Source: an uncultured Pelagibacteraceae bacterium
GTDB lineage: Bacteria; Pseudomonadota; Alphaproteobacteria; Pelagibacterales; Pelagibacteraceae
NCBI GenBank assembly: GCA_902576335.1
Contig: CACGVC010000001.1
Location: 62,001 to 126,000 of the forward strand
DNA: 64,000 bases
Direction: 5' to 3'
A model generated the notes under the pieces. That model was not told the DNA's origin. It did not search any database and worked only from the letters and a program-made list of their open reading frames with translations. This document shows positions 51,391 to 59,856 of the stretch, in pieces. The translations under genes were made by a program, and so were the position numbers. Each line of letters starts with the position of its first letter. Position 1 is the first letter of the stretch.

Positions 51391-51924
51391 ATGGCTAGAG
51401 TTACCGTTGAAGATTGTATCGATAAAGTTGAAAGTCCCTATGAGCTTGTATTAGTTGCAAAAGAAAGAGCAACTCAATTAAACTCTGGTATTGAGCCAAC
51501 TTTAGATAGAGATAATGATAAAAATACAGTTATTTCACTCAGAGAAATAGCTGAAGAAAATATTAAAGTTTCAGATTTAAGTGAGAGTGCAATCTATAAA
51601 TTGAGAAAACATGTAGAGCAAGTCGATGATGGAACGGAAGATGATGAAGAAGTGGGTGATGATTTTGAAAGTTTATACAAAGGTGAAATTTCAAAAAGTG
51701 GTGCTCCCATATTACCATCAAAGAGAGCTAGAAAAGCTCCAGAAAAAATTCAAGTTTCAAAAGATGATTTAGCCGAACTTTCTCAAACAGCTAGTCCCGA
51801 TGTAGACTCTCAACCATCAGAGGAAACAGAAAGCGATTCTGATGATGTTTCTCTTGATGAAGTTTCAGAAGTTGAAGAGCAGGTAAGTCAGCAAGATACT
51901 GAGTCTTCTGAAGAAAATAGTTAA
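51391..51924 (+). CDS. rpoZ: RNA polymerase omega subunit with long acidic tail
   Basis: 177 residues. The first ~60 are RpoZ ([33 protein letters not shown]); the remaining ~115 are acidic and low-complexity ([33 protein letters not shown]), with a basic island [12 protein letters not shown]. Stabilises the beta' subunit. Usual omega is about 90-120 residues, so the extension is notable. Ends overlapping a CoA-transferase gene by 4 bases. Confidence 0.85.
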   Translation: MARVTVEDCIDKVESPYELVLVAKERATQLNSGIEPTLDRDNDKNTVISLREIAEENIKVSDLSESAIYKLRKHVEQVDDGTEDDEEVGDDFESLYKGEISKSGAPILPSKRARKAPEKIQVSKDDLAELSQTASPDVDSQPSEETESDSDDVSLDEVSEVEEQVSQQDTESSEENS

Positions 51925-53066
51925 TTATTAAATTCTTCTAAAATTTTTTGTCGATGCTCATCCAAATCAGGAATATCACCTCTAGTCTTTTCATCCTTAT
52001 ATGATGACATTTTGATTGGGTTTCCAGCTAATTTGAAATCCCCCACAACTTTATGAAAAGCTTTTACGATCATGTTTCTTGACTCTATCTGAGGATTTTC
52101 AACAGCCTCTTTTATATTAAAAATTGGACCACATGGAATTTTATCTTTTTCCATTTCTTTAACCCACTCATCAGTTTTTTTGGCAGATAATTTATCTTCC
52201 AAAATTTTTTTAAGCTCATCCATATTTTTAGCTCTAGATGAATTATTTGAAAATTTTGGATTTTGATTTACTTCACTTATTTTTAAGACATTGCATAGTT
52301 TTTCAAATAATTTATCATTGCCTGCTGCAATTATTATATAACTATCTTTTGTCTTGAAGGCTTCAAATGGAGCAATTGATGGATGACGTGATCCCATCGG
52401 TTTTGGAATTTCATTCTTTGAGAGATATCGTGCGATAGCATTTTCTAGAATAGCTATTTGACAATCAAGCATCGATACATCTATGTACATTCCTTTGCCA
52501 GTTTTTTGTCTATCATAAAGAGCAGCGTTAATTCCAATAGTAGTAAAAAGTCCTGCAGTTATATCTCCTATAGATGTTCCAACTCTTGTAGGTTCAGAAT
52601 TTGGTTGACCAGTTACACTCATCAATCCTCCCATACCTTGTACTACCATGTCGTAAGCTGGTAACTCTTTAAGTGGACCTGTTTGACCAAATCCTGAAGC
52701 TGAAGCATAAATTAGTTTGGGATATTTTTTGGACACATCCTTCCAGCCATAACCCCATTTTTCTAAAGTTCCTGGTTTAAAATTTTCGACTAAAATATCT
52801 GCTTTAGATAAAATTTTATCAAAAATTTTTTTATCCTCTGCATTTTTTAAATTGAGAGCAATACTTTCTTTACCCCTATTTAAAGACATAAAATAAGCAG
52901 AGTAATCTTTTATAAATGGTCCAAAATTTCTTGAGTCATCTCCGATTTCTGGAGCTTCAACTTTTATCACCCTTGCACCTAAATCTGATAATATCATTGT
53001 ACAATAAGGCCCAACTAATACTCTCGTTAAATCAACAACTAAAAGGTTTTTTAAAGGTCCATCCAT
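51921..53066 (-). CDS. Class III CoA-transferase (CaiB/BaiF family)
   Basis: 381 residues. N-terminal [30 protein letters not shown] is the family opening; the CoA-binding and catalytic region has [13 protein letters not shown] and [12 protein letters not shown], whose Asp is the expected catalytic aspartate. Moves CoA between organic acids such as carnitine, formate/oxalate or 2-hydroxyacids. The acyl donor is unknown. Confidence 0.85.
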   Translation of the reverse strand: MDGPLKNLLVVDLTRVLVGPYCTMILSDLGARVIKVEAPEIGDDSRNFGPFIKDYSAYFMSLNRGKESIALNLKNAEDKKIFDKILSKADILVENFKPGTLEKWGYGWKDVSKKYPKLIYASASGFGQTGPLKELPAYDMVVQGMGGLMSVTGQPNSEPTRVGTSIGDITAGLFTTIGINAALYDRQKTGKGMYIDVSMLDCQIAILENAIARYLSKNEIPKPMGSRHPSIAPFEAFKTKDSYIIIAAGNDKLFEKLCNVLKISEVNQNPKFSNNSSRAKNMDELKKILEDKLSAKKTDEWVKEMEKDKIPCGPIFNIKEAVENPQIESRNMIVKAFHKVVGDFKLAGNPIKMSSYKDEKTRGDIPDLDEHRQKILEEFNN

Positions 53067-53162
53067 AAATATAGTTTTATATTAAGTGCTTTTACTGACT
53101 TGACTCTTATTAATAAGTTCACTTTAATTGAATTATTAAAAATAACAATAGAGGGAAAAATA

Positions 53163-54173
53163 ATGTTAAAAAAAATATCTTTATACTTAACTTCATTAGT
53201 TTTCGTTTTCACAACTATTGGTTCTGCTTTTGCTGTAACTTTAAAAGCAAGTCACCAATGGCCAGGAACACCGAGAGCTGATGGATCTTTTGACCCACGT
53301 CATGAAATGGTGCAAATCATTGCTGACGAAGTCAAAAAAGCAAATGTTGGAATAGATATAAGAATTTATCCAGCTAAATCATTATACAAACCAAAAGAAC
53401 AGTGGAAACCAATGACAACAGGTCAGTTGGATATTTCTGCTTTTCCATTAGCATATGCATCTAAATTCCACCCAGAATTTGACGCAACTCTAATGCCAGG
53501 AACAGTTAAAAATCATGACCATGCATTGAGATTTAATAAAGGTCCAATGATGACTGAGATTAAAAAAATTATTAATGACGCTGGTGTTGTAGTTTTGTCT
53601 GATGCTTGGTTAGGTGGCGGTTTTGCATCAAAAACAAAATGTATCAAAAACCCTAGCGATGCAAAAGGTCAAGTTATGAGAGCTGCAGGTAAAGCATTTA
53701 ACCAAATGTTAGAGGCAGCAGGAGCAGGTATACAAAGTATGCCATCATCTGAGATTTACACAGGTCTACAAACTGGTGTACTAACAGGTGCTAACACGAG
53801 TTCAGGAAGTTTTGTAAGTTACAAAATTTATGAACAAGTTTCATGTGCAACTCCTCCAGGAAAATTTGGTTTATGGTTCATGTACGAACCGATCTTAATG
53901 TCGAAAAAGTCTTATGATGCTTTAAATTCTAAGCAACAAAAAGCTTTAATGAAAGCTGGTAAAGTTGCCGAGAAATACATGACAGCTCAAGTAGAAAACT
54001 TAGATAAAAAGTTTGAAGATGCTTATAAAGCTGCTGGTGTAAAATTGGTATACATGGATGCAAAAGACCATGCTGCATGGGTAGAGATTGCTAAAAAATC
54101 TTCTCATAAAGCATTTGCTGATAAAGTTCCAGGTGGCGATAAACTGATGGAAATGGCTTTAGCAGTTAAATAA
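53163..54173 (+). CDS. TRAP transporter DctP-type substrate-binding protein
   Basis: The track starts at 53100, but ATG 53163 after agagggaaaaata gives a clean signal peptide (MLKKISLYLTSLVFVFTTIGSAFA); 336 residues. TRAP features include ASHQWPGTPRADGSFD, IRIYPAKSLYKPKEQWKPM and the helix AGAGIQSMPSSEIYTGLQTGVLTGANTSS with its central Gln. Captures an organic acid in the periplasm. A strong terminator-type hairpin separates it from dctQ. Confidence 0.85.
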   Translation: MLKKISLYLTSLVFVFTTIGSAFAVTLKASHQWPGTPRADGSFDPRHEMVQIIADEVKKANVGIDIRIYPAKSLYKPKEQWKPMTTGQLDISAFPLAYASKFHPEFDATLMPGTVKNHDHALRFNKGPMMTEIKKIINDAGVVVLSDAWLGGGFASKTKCIKNPSDAKGQVMRAAGKAFNQMLEAAGAGIQSMPSSEIYTGLQTGVLTGANTSSGSFVSYKIYEQVSCATPPGKFGLWFMYEPILMSKKSYDALNSKQQKALMKAGKVAEKYMTAQVENLDKKFEDAYKAAGVKLVYMDAKDHAAWVEIAKKSSHKAFADKVPGGDKLMEMALAVK

Positions 54174-54187
54174 AATAATATATAAAG

Positions 54188-54223
54188 AACCCCTATTTAC
54201 TCTTATTAAATAGGGGTTTTTTT
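54188..54223 (+). terminator. Hairpin with T-run between DctP and DctQ genes
   Basis: AACCCCTATTTA and TAAATAGGGGTT form a perfect 12-base stem around a 7-base loop, followed by TTTTTTT that runs straight into the dctQ start. The stem holds the AGGGG that could be the dctQ ribosome binding site, so folding would lower both transcription and translation of dctQM. Confidence 0.8.
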
Positions 54224-54718
54224 ATGAAAAAAAAATATCTACAACTTTGTGACTATATAGCTAAAGCATGTGGTGCATTCGCTGTATTGGCATTGCTTTT
54301 ATCAATTTTGGTAATTGTTGAGCTTGTTTTTGAAAGATATTTTTTTCAAAGAGCAATTACATGGCAGACAGAACTCGTTACCATGTTATTGGTTGCCTCA
54401 ACTTTTATAGGAAGTGTATACGTTTTAAGTGAAAAAGCTCATGTTAGTATGGAATGGATTTATGACTTTTTATCAAAAAAAAATATAATTAGATTAAAAA
54501 TTTTTACATCATCAATAAGTTTACTTTTTTTCTTAATTTTATTTTATTTTGGATTTTTAATGTTTGAGGAAGCATTTACTAAAAATTATTCAACAGGAAC
54601 TGTTTGGGATCCACCACTTTGGATACCATATTCGTCAATGATGTTGGGAGCTTTGTTAATGATATTACAATATATAGCAGAAATTATAAAATTAACTGAT
54701 GACAAGGATTTTAAATAA
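54224..54718 (+). CDS. TRAP transporter small membrane subunit DctQ
   Basis: 164 residues with four membrane spans: LLSILVIVELVFERYFF, the DctQ motif ITWQTELVTMLLVASTFIGSVYVLSEKAHVSMEW, and two C-terminal helices. Partner of DctM in the sodium-driven importer. ATG directly follows the terminator T-run, so it has no free Shine-Dalgarno. Abuts dctM with no gap. Confidence 0.85.
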   Translation: MKKKYLQLCDYIAKACGAFAVLALLLSILVIVELVFERYFFQRAITWQTELVTMLLVASTFIGSVYVLSEKAHVSMEWIYDFLSKKNIIRLKIFTSSISLLFFLILFYFGFLMFEEAFTKNYSTGTVWDPPLWIPYSSMMLGALLMILQYIAEIIKLTDDKDFK

Positions 54719-56050
54719 ATGGATCCACTGATTATAGCATTAATTGTTGCAGTATTTACTTTATTGGTACTTTTTTCTGGAATTCCAATTGCTTTTGGTT
54801 TGAGTTTTGTTTCGATTGCTTTGTTAGTAACATTTGAGGGAGTTCAAATGCTTGACGTATTTGCTGAAACATTTTTTGCAGGATTAAATTCTTTTGTTTT
54901 ACTTTCCATACCAATGTTTATTTTAATGGGAATGGCTGTTGCCAATTCTCCTGCAGGAAAAGATTTATATACAGGTTTGGATAGATGGCTTTGGAGAGTA
55001 CCAGGTGGATTAGTAATTTCTAATATTGGTGCTTGTTCAATTTTTGCAGCTTTAAGTGGATCTAGCCCTGCAACTTGTGCAGCAATTGGAACAATGGGAA
55101 TACCTGAAATGAGGAAAAGAGGGTACTCTGACCAAATCGCAACTGGAACTATTGCAGCTGGAGGAACCCTAGGAGTTTTAATTCCTCCTAGTATTGTTTT
55201 AATTGTTTATGGAATTGCAACAGGTACATCAATAGGTAGATTATTTTTATGCGGTCTTGTACCTGGTTTCATGTTAGCAGGTATGTTTGCAATTTGGGCT
55301 CTTATTCATAGTTATTTCATTGATAAAGATGCTGCAAAAGCTCTGAGAAATAGAGTGAGACCAACTTTAAAGGAAAAACTTGAAGTATTACCAAGAATTC
55401 TTCCTTTCTTAGCTATCATTGCCGGTGTTTTGTATGTTCTTTATGGAGGGGTTGCAACACCATCTGAGGCATCTGGAGTAGGAGCATTTTTAGTTTTTGT
55501 ATTGATTGCAGTAGTTTACAAAATTTATCAACCTAGCAAAATATGGAACATTGTTAAAGTTTCAATGAAAGAAAGTGTCATGATAATGTTTATCATTGCT
55601 GCATCATATCTTTTTGCTTTTACTCTCTCACAACTCTATGTAACTCAATCTTTAGCACAGAGCATGGTTGAATTAAGTTCAAACAAATGGGTTGTGTTCA
55701 TTTTAATAAACATATTTCTTTTAATAGCTGGTTTCTTTTTACCACCAGTCGCAGTTATCGTAATGACTTCAGCTATATTATTACCAGTAATTACTACTTT
55801 AGGGTTTGATCCATATTGGTTTGCAATAGTGTTTACAATCAATATGGAGATTGGCTTAATTACACCGCCAGTTGGATTAAATCTTTATATTATAAAAGGA
55901 ATTACCCCAGACGTTAGTTTGTCAGAAATTTTAAAAGGGTCTATACCATTCATGATAATTATGGCTTTAGCTATAGTAATTTTATGTATTTTTCCTGAGA
56001 TTGTTACATGGTTACCTGATAAAATAATGGGTAAGGACCTTGGATTCTAA
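54719..56050 (+). CDS. TRAP transporter large membrane subunit DctM
   Basis: 443 residues with about twelve spans: FSGIPIAFGLSFV, NSFVLLSIPMFILMGMAVANS, GSSPATCAAIGTMGIPEM and NMEIGLITPPVGLNLYI, all DctM hallmarks. Forms the transport pore of the TRAP system with the DctQ next to it. The downstream dusA starts 11 bases inside its 3' end. Confidence 0.9.
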   Translation: MDPLIIALIVAVFTLLVLFSGIPIAFGLSFVSIALLVTFEGVQMLDVFAETFFAGLNSFVLLSIPMFILMGMAVANSPAGKDLYTGLDRWLWRVPGGLVISNIGACSIFAALSGSSPATCAAIGTMGIPEMRKRGYSDQIATGTIAAGGTLGVLIPPSIVLIVYGIATGTSIGRLFLCGLVPGFMLAGMFAIWALIHSYFIDKDAAKALRNRVRPTLKEKLEVLPRILPFLAIIAGVLYVLYGGVATPSEASGVGAFLVFVLIAVVYKIYQPSKIWNIVKVSMKESVMIMFIIAASYLFAFTLSQLYVTQSLAQSMVELSSNKWVVFILINIFLLIAGFFLPPVAVIVMTSAILLPVITTLGFDPYWFAIVFTINMEIGLITPPVGLNLYIIKGITPDVSLSEILKGSIPFMIIMALAIVILCIFPEIVTWLPDKIMGKDLGF

Positions 56051-57044
56051 AAAAGAAATAAATAGAAAAATATCAGTTGCTCCAATGATGGATTGCACTG
56101 ATAGACACGATCGTTTCTTCTTAAGACTGATGAGTAAAAATGTAATGCTCTATACTGAAATGGTAGCTACAAAATCAGCAATTCATGGTGATAGAAAAAA
56201 AATCTTGTCTTTCAGTCCTGAGGAAAAACCTCTGGCTTTACAAGTTGGTGGTTCCAATAAGGATGAACTAGCAGAAGTTGCTAAAATCGGAGAAGACATG
56301 GGGTATGACGAAATAAATATTAACCTTGGATGTCCTAGCAAAAAAGTTCAAAAAAACAAATTTGGCGCATGTTTAATGAAAGAACCAGAGTTAGTAGCTG
56401 AGTGTATACACGCAATGGTAAGTGCTTGTAAAATTCCAGTAACTGCCAAAACTCGTATTGGTTTTGATGATGTAGAAGATTTTGATTATCTGAATAATTT
56501 TATTAGACAAATGAGAGATGCAGGAGCAAAAACATTTATTTTGCATGCAAGAAAAGCAATGCTAAGTGGATTATCTCCAAAACAAAATTTGAATATTCCA
56601 AAGTTAAACTACGATATGGTTTACAAAATTAAAAAAGAAAATACAAATTTAGAAATTATAATTAATGGAGGCATAACCAAAGTAAGTGAAATAAAAGATC
56701 ATTTAAATTATTGCGATGGTGTCATGATTGGCAGATCTATTTATCAAAACCCATATTCTCTCGTTGAAATAGAAAAAGAAATTTTTAATGTCGACAATAG
56801 CCCTACAAGAGAAGAAGTTGTTCAAAAACTTTTGGAGTATTTAGATAAAGAAGTTAAAGAGGGTACCAAAGTTAATCACATAATGAGACACACAGTTGGA
56901 CTATATCATGGTCAAGTTGGATCTAAAGAATGGAAAAGGTATTTAAGTGATAATATGATGGCAAGAGACTCTGATTTTCAAAAAGCAAAACATATTATGA
57001 CTATTGTTCAAAATAATGAAAAAGCAAATCAAACAAGTCGGTAA
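56040..57044 (+). CDS. dusA: tRNA-dihydrouridine synthase
   Basis: 334 residues from a TTG start overlapping dctM; the only later ATG candidates (in APMMDCT) would cut the FMN-binding strand ISVAPMMDCTDRH, so TTG is preferred. Other Dus motifs: QVGGSNKDELAEVA, INLGCPSKKVQKNKFGACLM with the catalytic Cys region, and NGGITKV. The YHGQVGSKEWKRYLS tail favours DusA. Reduces uridines in the tRNA D-loop using FMN and NADPH. Confidence 0.85.
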   Translation: MDSKKEINRKISVAPMMDCTDRHDRFFLRLMSKNVMLYTEMVATKSAIHGDRKKILSFSPEEKPLALQVGGSNKDELAEVAKIGEDMGYDEININLGCPSKKVQKNKFGACLMKEPELVAECIHAMVSACKIPVTAKTRIGFDDVEDFDYLNNFIRQMRDAGAKTFILHARKAMLSGLSPKQNLNIPKLNYDMVYKIKKENTNLEIIINGGITKVSEIKDHLNYCDGVMIGRSIYQNPYSLVEIEKEIFNVDNSPTREEVVQKLLEYLDKEVKEGTKVNHIMRHTVGLYHGQVGSKEWKRYLSDNMMARDSDFQKAKHIMTIVQNNEKANQTSR

Positions 57045-57880
57045 TGGAAATAATAGATTTAAGTGAATTAATAAATTTATTATTAGTCTTGGGTGTTGCA
57101 GCAGCAGTCGCAGGTTTTTTAGCTGGCTTACTAGGTGTTGGTGGAGGAATTATTATGGTTCCTGCTTTATACTATGCTTTCACGGTTTTAGATTTTGATA
57201 TTATAACAAGAATGCATTTATCAGTTGGTACCTCTTTAGCAATAATAATTCCAACATCTATTATTTCTACAAAAACACATATGGAATATGATGCAGTGGA
57301 TTTTAAAATGGTAAAATCATTTGGTATTTTTATTTTATTTGGAGTAATTGCTGGAACTTTTTTAGCTGTGAACTTGAAAACTGCAGCGTTAGTTTTATTC
57401 TTTTCTATATTTGCTTTTATTGTAGGTTTATTTTTTATTTTTTTGAGAGAAAAACTTCTCGAAAATCCAAAAGAGATTTCTGATTTAGTAAAAAATATTT
57501 CTGGTATTGTGATAGGTTTTATCTCAGTGCCTCTTGGAATTGGTGGTGGTTCATTAATGGTGCCTTTTATGAGAACATTTGGTTATGATATCAGAAAATC
57601 CATTGGAACAGCCGCTGCAGTAGGTTTTTTGATCGCTGTGAGCGGTAGCATAACAATGATTTTAGGGGGTAAAATAATCAATAATGTAAGCACTCCTTTT
57701 AGTATTGGTTACATAAACTTATTAGGTTTTCTGGTTTTTGTACCAGTAACAACTGTCATGGCTCGTTTAGGCGCAAAAGCAGTTTATAGAATTGATAAAA
57801 AATTATTAAGTAAAATTTTTGGAACTTTTTTAATTATAGTGTCTATTAGATCGTTTATTGAGTATCTAAATATTAGTTAA
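57044..57880 (+). CDS. TauE/SafE-family membrane transporter
   Basis: 278 residues with eight spans; the first half has LAGLLGVGGGIIMVPALYY and the second FISVPLGIGGGSLMVPFMRTFG, the paired family motif. Exports sulfite, sulfoacetate or other sulfur anions. Stop/start overlap of one base with dusA. A sulfite exporter would suit a cell that catabolises sulfonates, though the sulfonate genes are elsewhere in the window. Confidence 0.8.
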   Translation: MEIIDLSELINLLLVLGVAAAVAGFLAGLLGVGGGIIMVPALYYAFTVLDFDIITRMHLSVGTSLAIIIPTSIISTKTHMEYDAVDFKMVKSFGIFILFGVIAGTFLAVNLKTAALVLFFSIFAFIVGLFFIFLREKLLENPKEISDLVKNISGIVIGFISVPLGIGGGSLMVPFMRTFGYDIRKSIGTAAAVGFLIAVSGSITMILGGKIINNVSTPFSIGYINLLGFLVFVPVTTVMARLGAKAVYRIDKKLLSKIFGTFLIIVSIRSFIEYLNIS

Positions 57881-57882
57881 AA

Positions 57883-58089
57883 TTAATTTTGATCAGTGCC
57901 CCATTTAATTTTATTCCAAATTCTCTCGTGAAAATAGTAGAAAAAAAGTGGTACTATCGATCCAACTCCTAATATTCCTGCGACTTTAAAAGAACCAGTA
58001 AAAATATATCCAAACAACATCCAGTATACAAATATAAGAAATCTCCAAGAAAAAGTTTTTGCAACTGATCTTATCTTTTTGTCTGCCAT
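57883..58089 (-). CDS. DUF2061 family membrane protein
   Basis: 68 residues: RSVAKTFSWRFLIFVYWMLFGYIFTGSFKVAGILGVG and C-terminal YYFHERIWNKIKWG, the DUF2061 core. Two membrane spans; function unknown. The 5' leader may carry a GC-rich hairpin (58126-58153). Confidence 0.8.
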   Translation of the reverse strand: MADKKIRSVAKTFSWRFLIFVYWMLFGYIFTGSFKVAGILGVGSIVPLFFYYFHERIWNKIKWGTDQN

Positions 58090-58119
58090 TTAACTGTATT
58101 AAATTCTTATTTAAAGATG

Positions 58120-58155
58120 GGGCAGGGGTGGTTTCAGTCTCCCTCTACCACCCTT
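58120..58155 (-). other. GC-rich hairpin in the DUF2061 leader
   Basis: On the minus strand GGGTGGT pairs with ACCACCC around a 14-base loop (tagagggagactga-type), then CCTGCCCC. The loop's AGGG could pair with the trailing CCCC, giving a pseudoknot-like fold. It lies about 37 bases before the DUF2061 start. No T-run follows, so it is not a simple terminator of the upstream phosphomannomutase gene. Confidence 0.4.
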
Positions 58156-58240
58156 AATAAAACTTTATTTGATTCTTAAAAAAACACAAAACTCGTAATA
58201 ATTGAATTTATTAGTTGTTGATAAATAGATTAAAGAAAGA

Positions 58241-59695
58241 TTATAATTTTTGGTCGTATTCACCAATTTTACCAGTTTTTTGTAATAATTGATCAATAAA
58301 TTCAAATATTTTTTTCTTTCTTTCATCAGAAGTTGGGCTCTCAGTAACAACCACTAGCGAAGGTTTATTTGATGAAGCTCTAATTAAGCCCCAGGATCCA
58401 TCATTAAATGAAAATCTTACTCCATTTACAGTAATAATTTCTGTTATTTCTTGTTGGTCAATTTTAGTTTTATTATTTTTTATATTTTCGATTTCCTTTA
58501 CAAGTTGATTTACTACCTCATACTTTTCATTATCTTTGCAAAACGGAGCCATTGTAGGTGATTGAAATGTTTTTGGTAACTCATCCATTATTTCACTAAT
58601 TTTTCTATTATCGTTATCAAGTAAGTGACACACTTGGATGGCTGAATTGATACCATCATCATATCCATACCCTAGAGGTTGATTAAAAAAGAAATGCCCA
58701 CTTTTCTCAAAACCGGCTAGCGCTTTCTCATTATGAACTTTTCTTTTAATATGGGAATGACCTGTCTTCCAATAAATCGTTTGGCATTGATTATCTTTTA
58801 ATATTTTGTCGTTAGAATATAAGCCTGTTGATTTGACATCTACAATGAATTTAGAATTTTTATGAGTGTTAGAAAGATTTCTTGCAATTAAAAGACCAAT
58901 TTTATCTGAAAATATTTCATTTCCTTTATCATCTATCACTCCTAATCTATCACCATCCCCATCAAAACCAAAACCAATATCGGCATTATTTTCTTTTACA
59001 AATTTTGATATTTCGTGAAGCATTTCTAGATCTTCTGGATTTGGATTATATTTTGGAAATGTCCAATCTAATTTACAGTCTAATTCAATTACATCACAAC
59101 CTATTCCCCTTAAAATATCAGGTGCAAAAATACCTGCAGTACCGTTTCCACATGCAACAACAGCCTTTATTTTTTTTTTAATTTTATTTTTTTTTATTAA
59201 ATCGTTTTTATATATTTGTTGAAAATTGCATATTTGCTTTTCACTTCCACTACCTGTCGAAAAGCTTTGATTCAACGTAATTTCTTTTAATTCTTTCATC
59301 TCATCTGGTGCGTGAGTTAATCCCTTTTTGATACCCATTTTTACACCAGTCCAACCATTTTCGTTATGGCTGGCAGTTATCATTGCAACTGCATCTGAGT
59401 TTAAATTAAATTGAGCAAAATAGACCATTGGAGATAATGATAATCCTACATCTTCGACATTACACCCTGTTGAAATAAGGCCCTTCTTAAATGCTTTCTT
59501 AATATCTTCACTGTAAGATCTATAATCATGACCCACTATTACTCTCGGATTATTTTTTTTTGTGTGTTCAATAATTTGTGACCCGAATCCTTTCCCTAGA
59601 TTCGTCATTCCATCCAAATTTATGTCTTTCTCATACAACCATCTGGCATCATATTCTCTAAATCCATAAGGACTTATTTTTAAATTTTCAGACAT
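58241..59695 (-). CDS. Phosphomannomutase/phosphoglucomutase
   Basis: 484 residues of the alpha-D-phosphohexomutase family: active serine in TASHNENGWTGVKMG, metal loop DGDGDRLGVID, sugar-binding GFEKSGHFFF and the C-terminal phosphate loop RASSNKPSLVVVTES. Interconverts mannose- or glucose-1- and 6-phosphates for envelope sugars. Transcribed alone, divergent from nrdA. Confidence 0.85.
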   Translation of the reverse strand: MSENLKISPYGFREYDARWLYEKDINLDGMTNLGKGFGSQIIEHTKKNNPRVIVGHDYRSYSEDIKKAFKKGLISTGCNVEDVGLSLSPMVYFAQFNLNSDAVAMITASHNENGWTGVKMGIKKGLTHAPDEMKELKEITLNQSFSTGSGSEKQICNFQQIYKNDLIKKNKIKKKIKAVVACGNGTAGIFAPDILRGIGCDVIELDCKLDWTFPKYNPNPEDLEMLHEISKFVKENNADIGFGFDGDGDRLGVIDDKGNEIFSDKIGLLIARNLSNTHKNSKFIVDVKSTGLYSNDKILKDNQCQTIYWKTGHSHIKRKVHNEKALAGFEKSGHFFFNQPLGYGYDDGINSAIQVCHLLDNDNRKISEIMDELPKTFQSPTMAPFCKDNEKYEVVNQLVKEIENIKNNKTKIDQQEITEIITVNGVRFSFNDGSWGLIRASSNKPSLVVVTESPTSDERKKKIFEFIDQLLQKTGKIGEYDQKL

Positions 59696-59776
59696 AATTG
59701 TTAATTACTTACATTTTTTTGGATTTTTTTATTGATATTTTTTTTACCACGTTCTATAAATGTTCTATTGATTTGT

Positions 59777-59797
59777 TGTTTATATAGTATATTAACA
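59777..59797 (+). promoter_or_regulatory. NrdR-box-like near-palindrome (upstream)
   Basis: TGTTTATATAGTATATTAACA is a 21-base near-perfect palindrome with one mismatched pair. With the box at 59808-59822 it lies upstream of nrdAB, where paired NrdR boxes usually control class I reductase genes. AT-rich sequence raises the chance of coincidence. Confidence 0.4.
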
Positions 59798-59807
59798 CCA
59801 AGCGCAC

Positions 59808-59822
59808 ACAACATATAGTTGT
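59808..59822 (+). promoter_or_regulatory. NrdR-box-like near-palindrome (downstream)
   Basis: ACAACATATAGTTGT resembles the NrdR box acaCwAtATaTwgtgt. Its centre is about 28 bases from that of the upstream box and 42 bases before the nrdA start. Probable site for NrdR repression by ATP/dATP. Confidence 0.45.
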
Positions 59823-59856
59823 TTTCGTTAAAATAACAAATATAATACTTTAATTT

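Noticed and set aside
58120-58155. Known SAM-II or SAM-V riboswitch
   Set aside because: The fold is only loosely similar, and the downstream gene (DUF2061) has no methionine link; I could not match a consensus.
58882-59181. Plus-strand 99-codon ORF opposite the phosphomannomutase gene
   Set aside because: Translation is Leu/His/Gln-rich low complexity, antisense to a clear enzyme gene.
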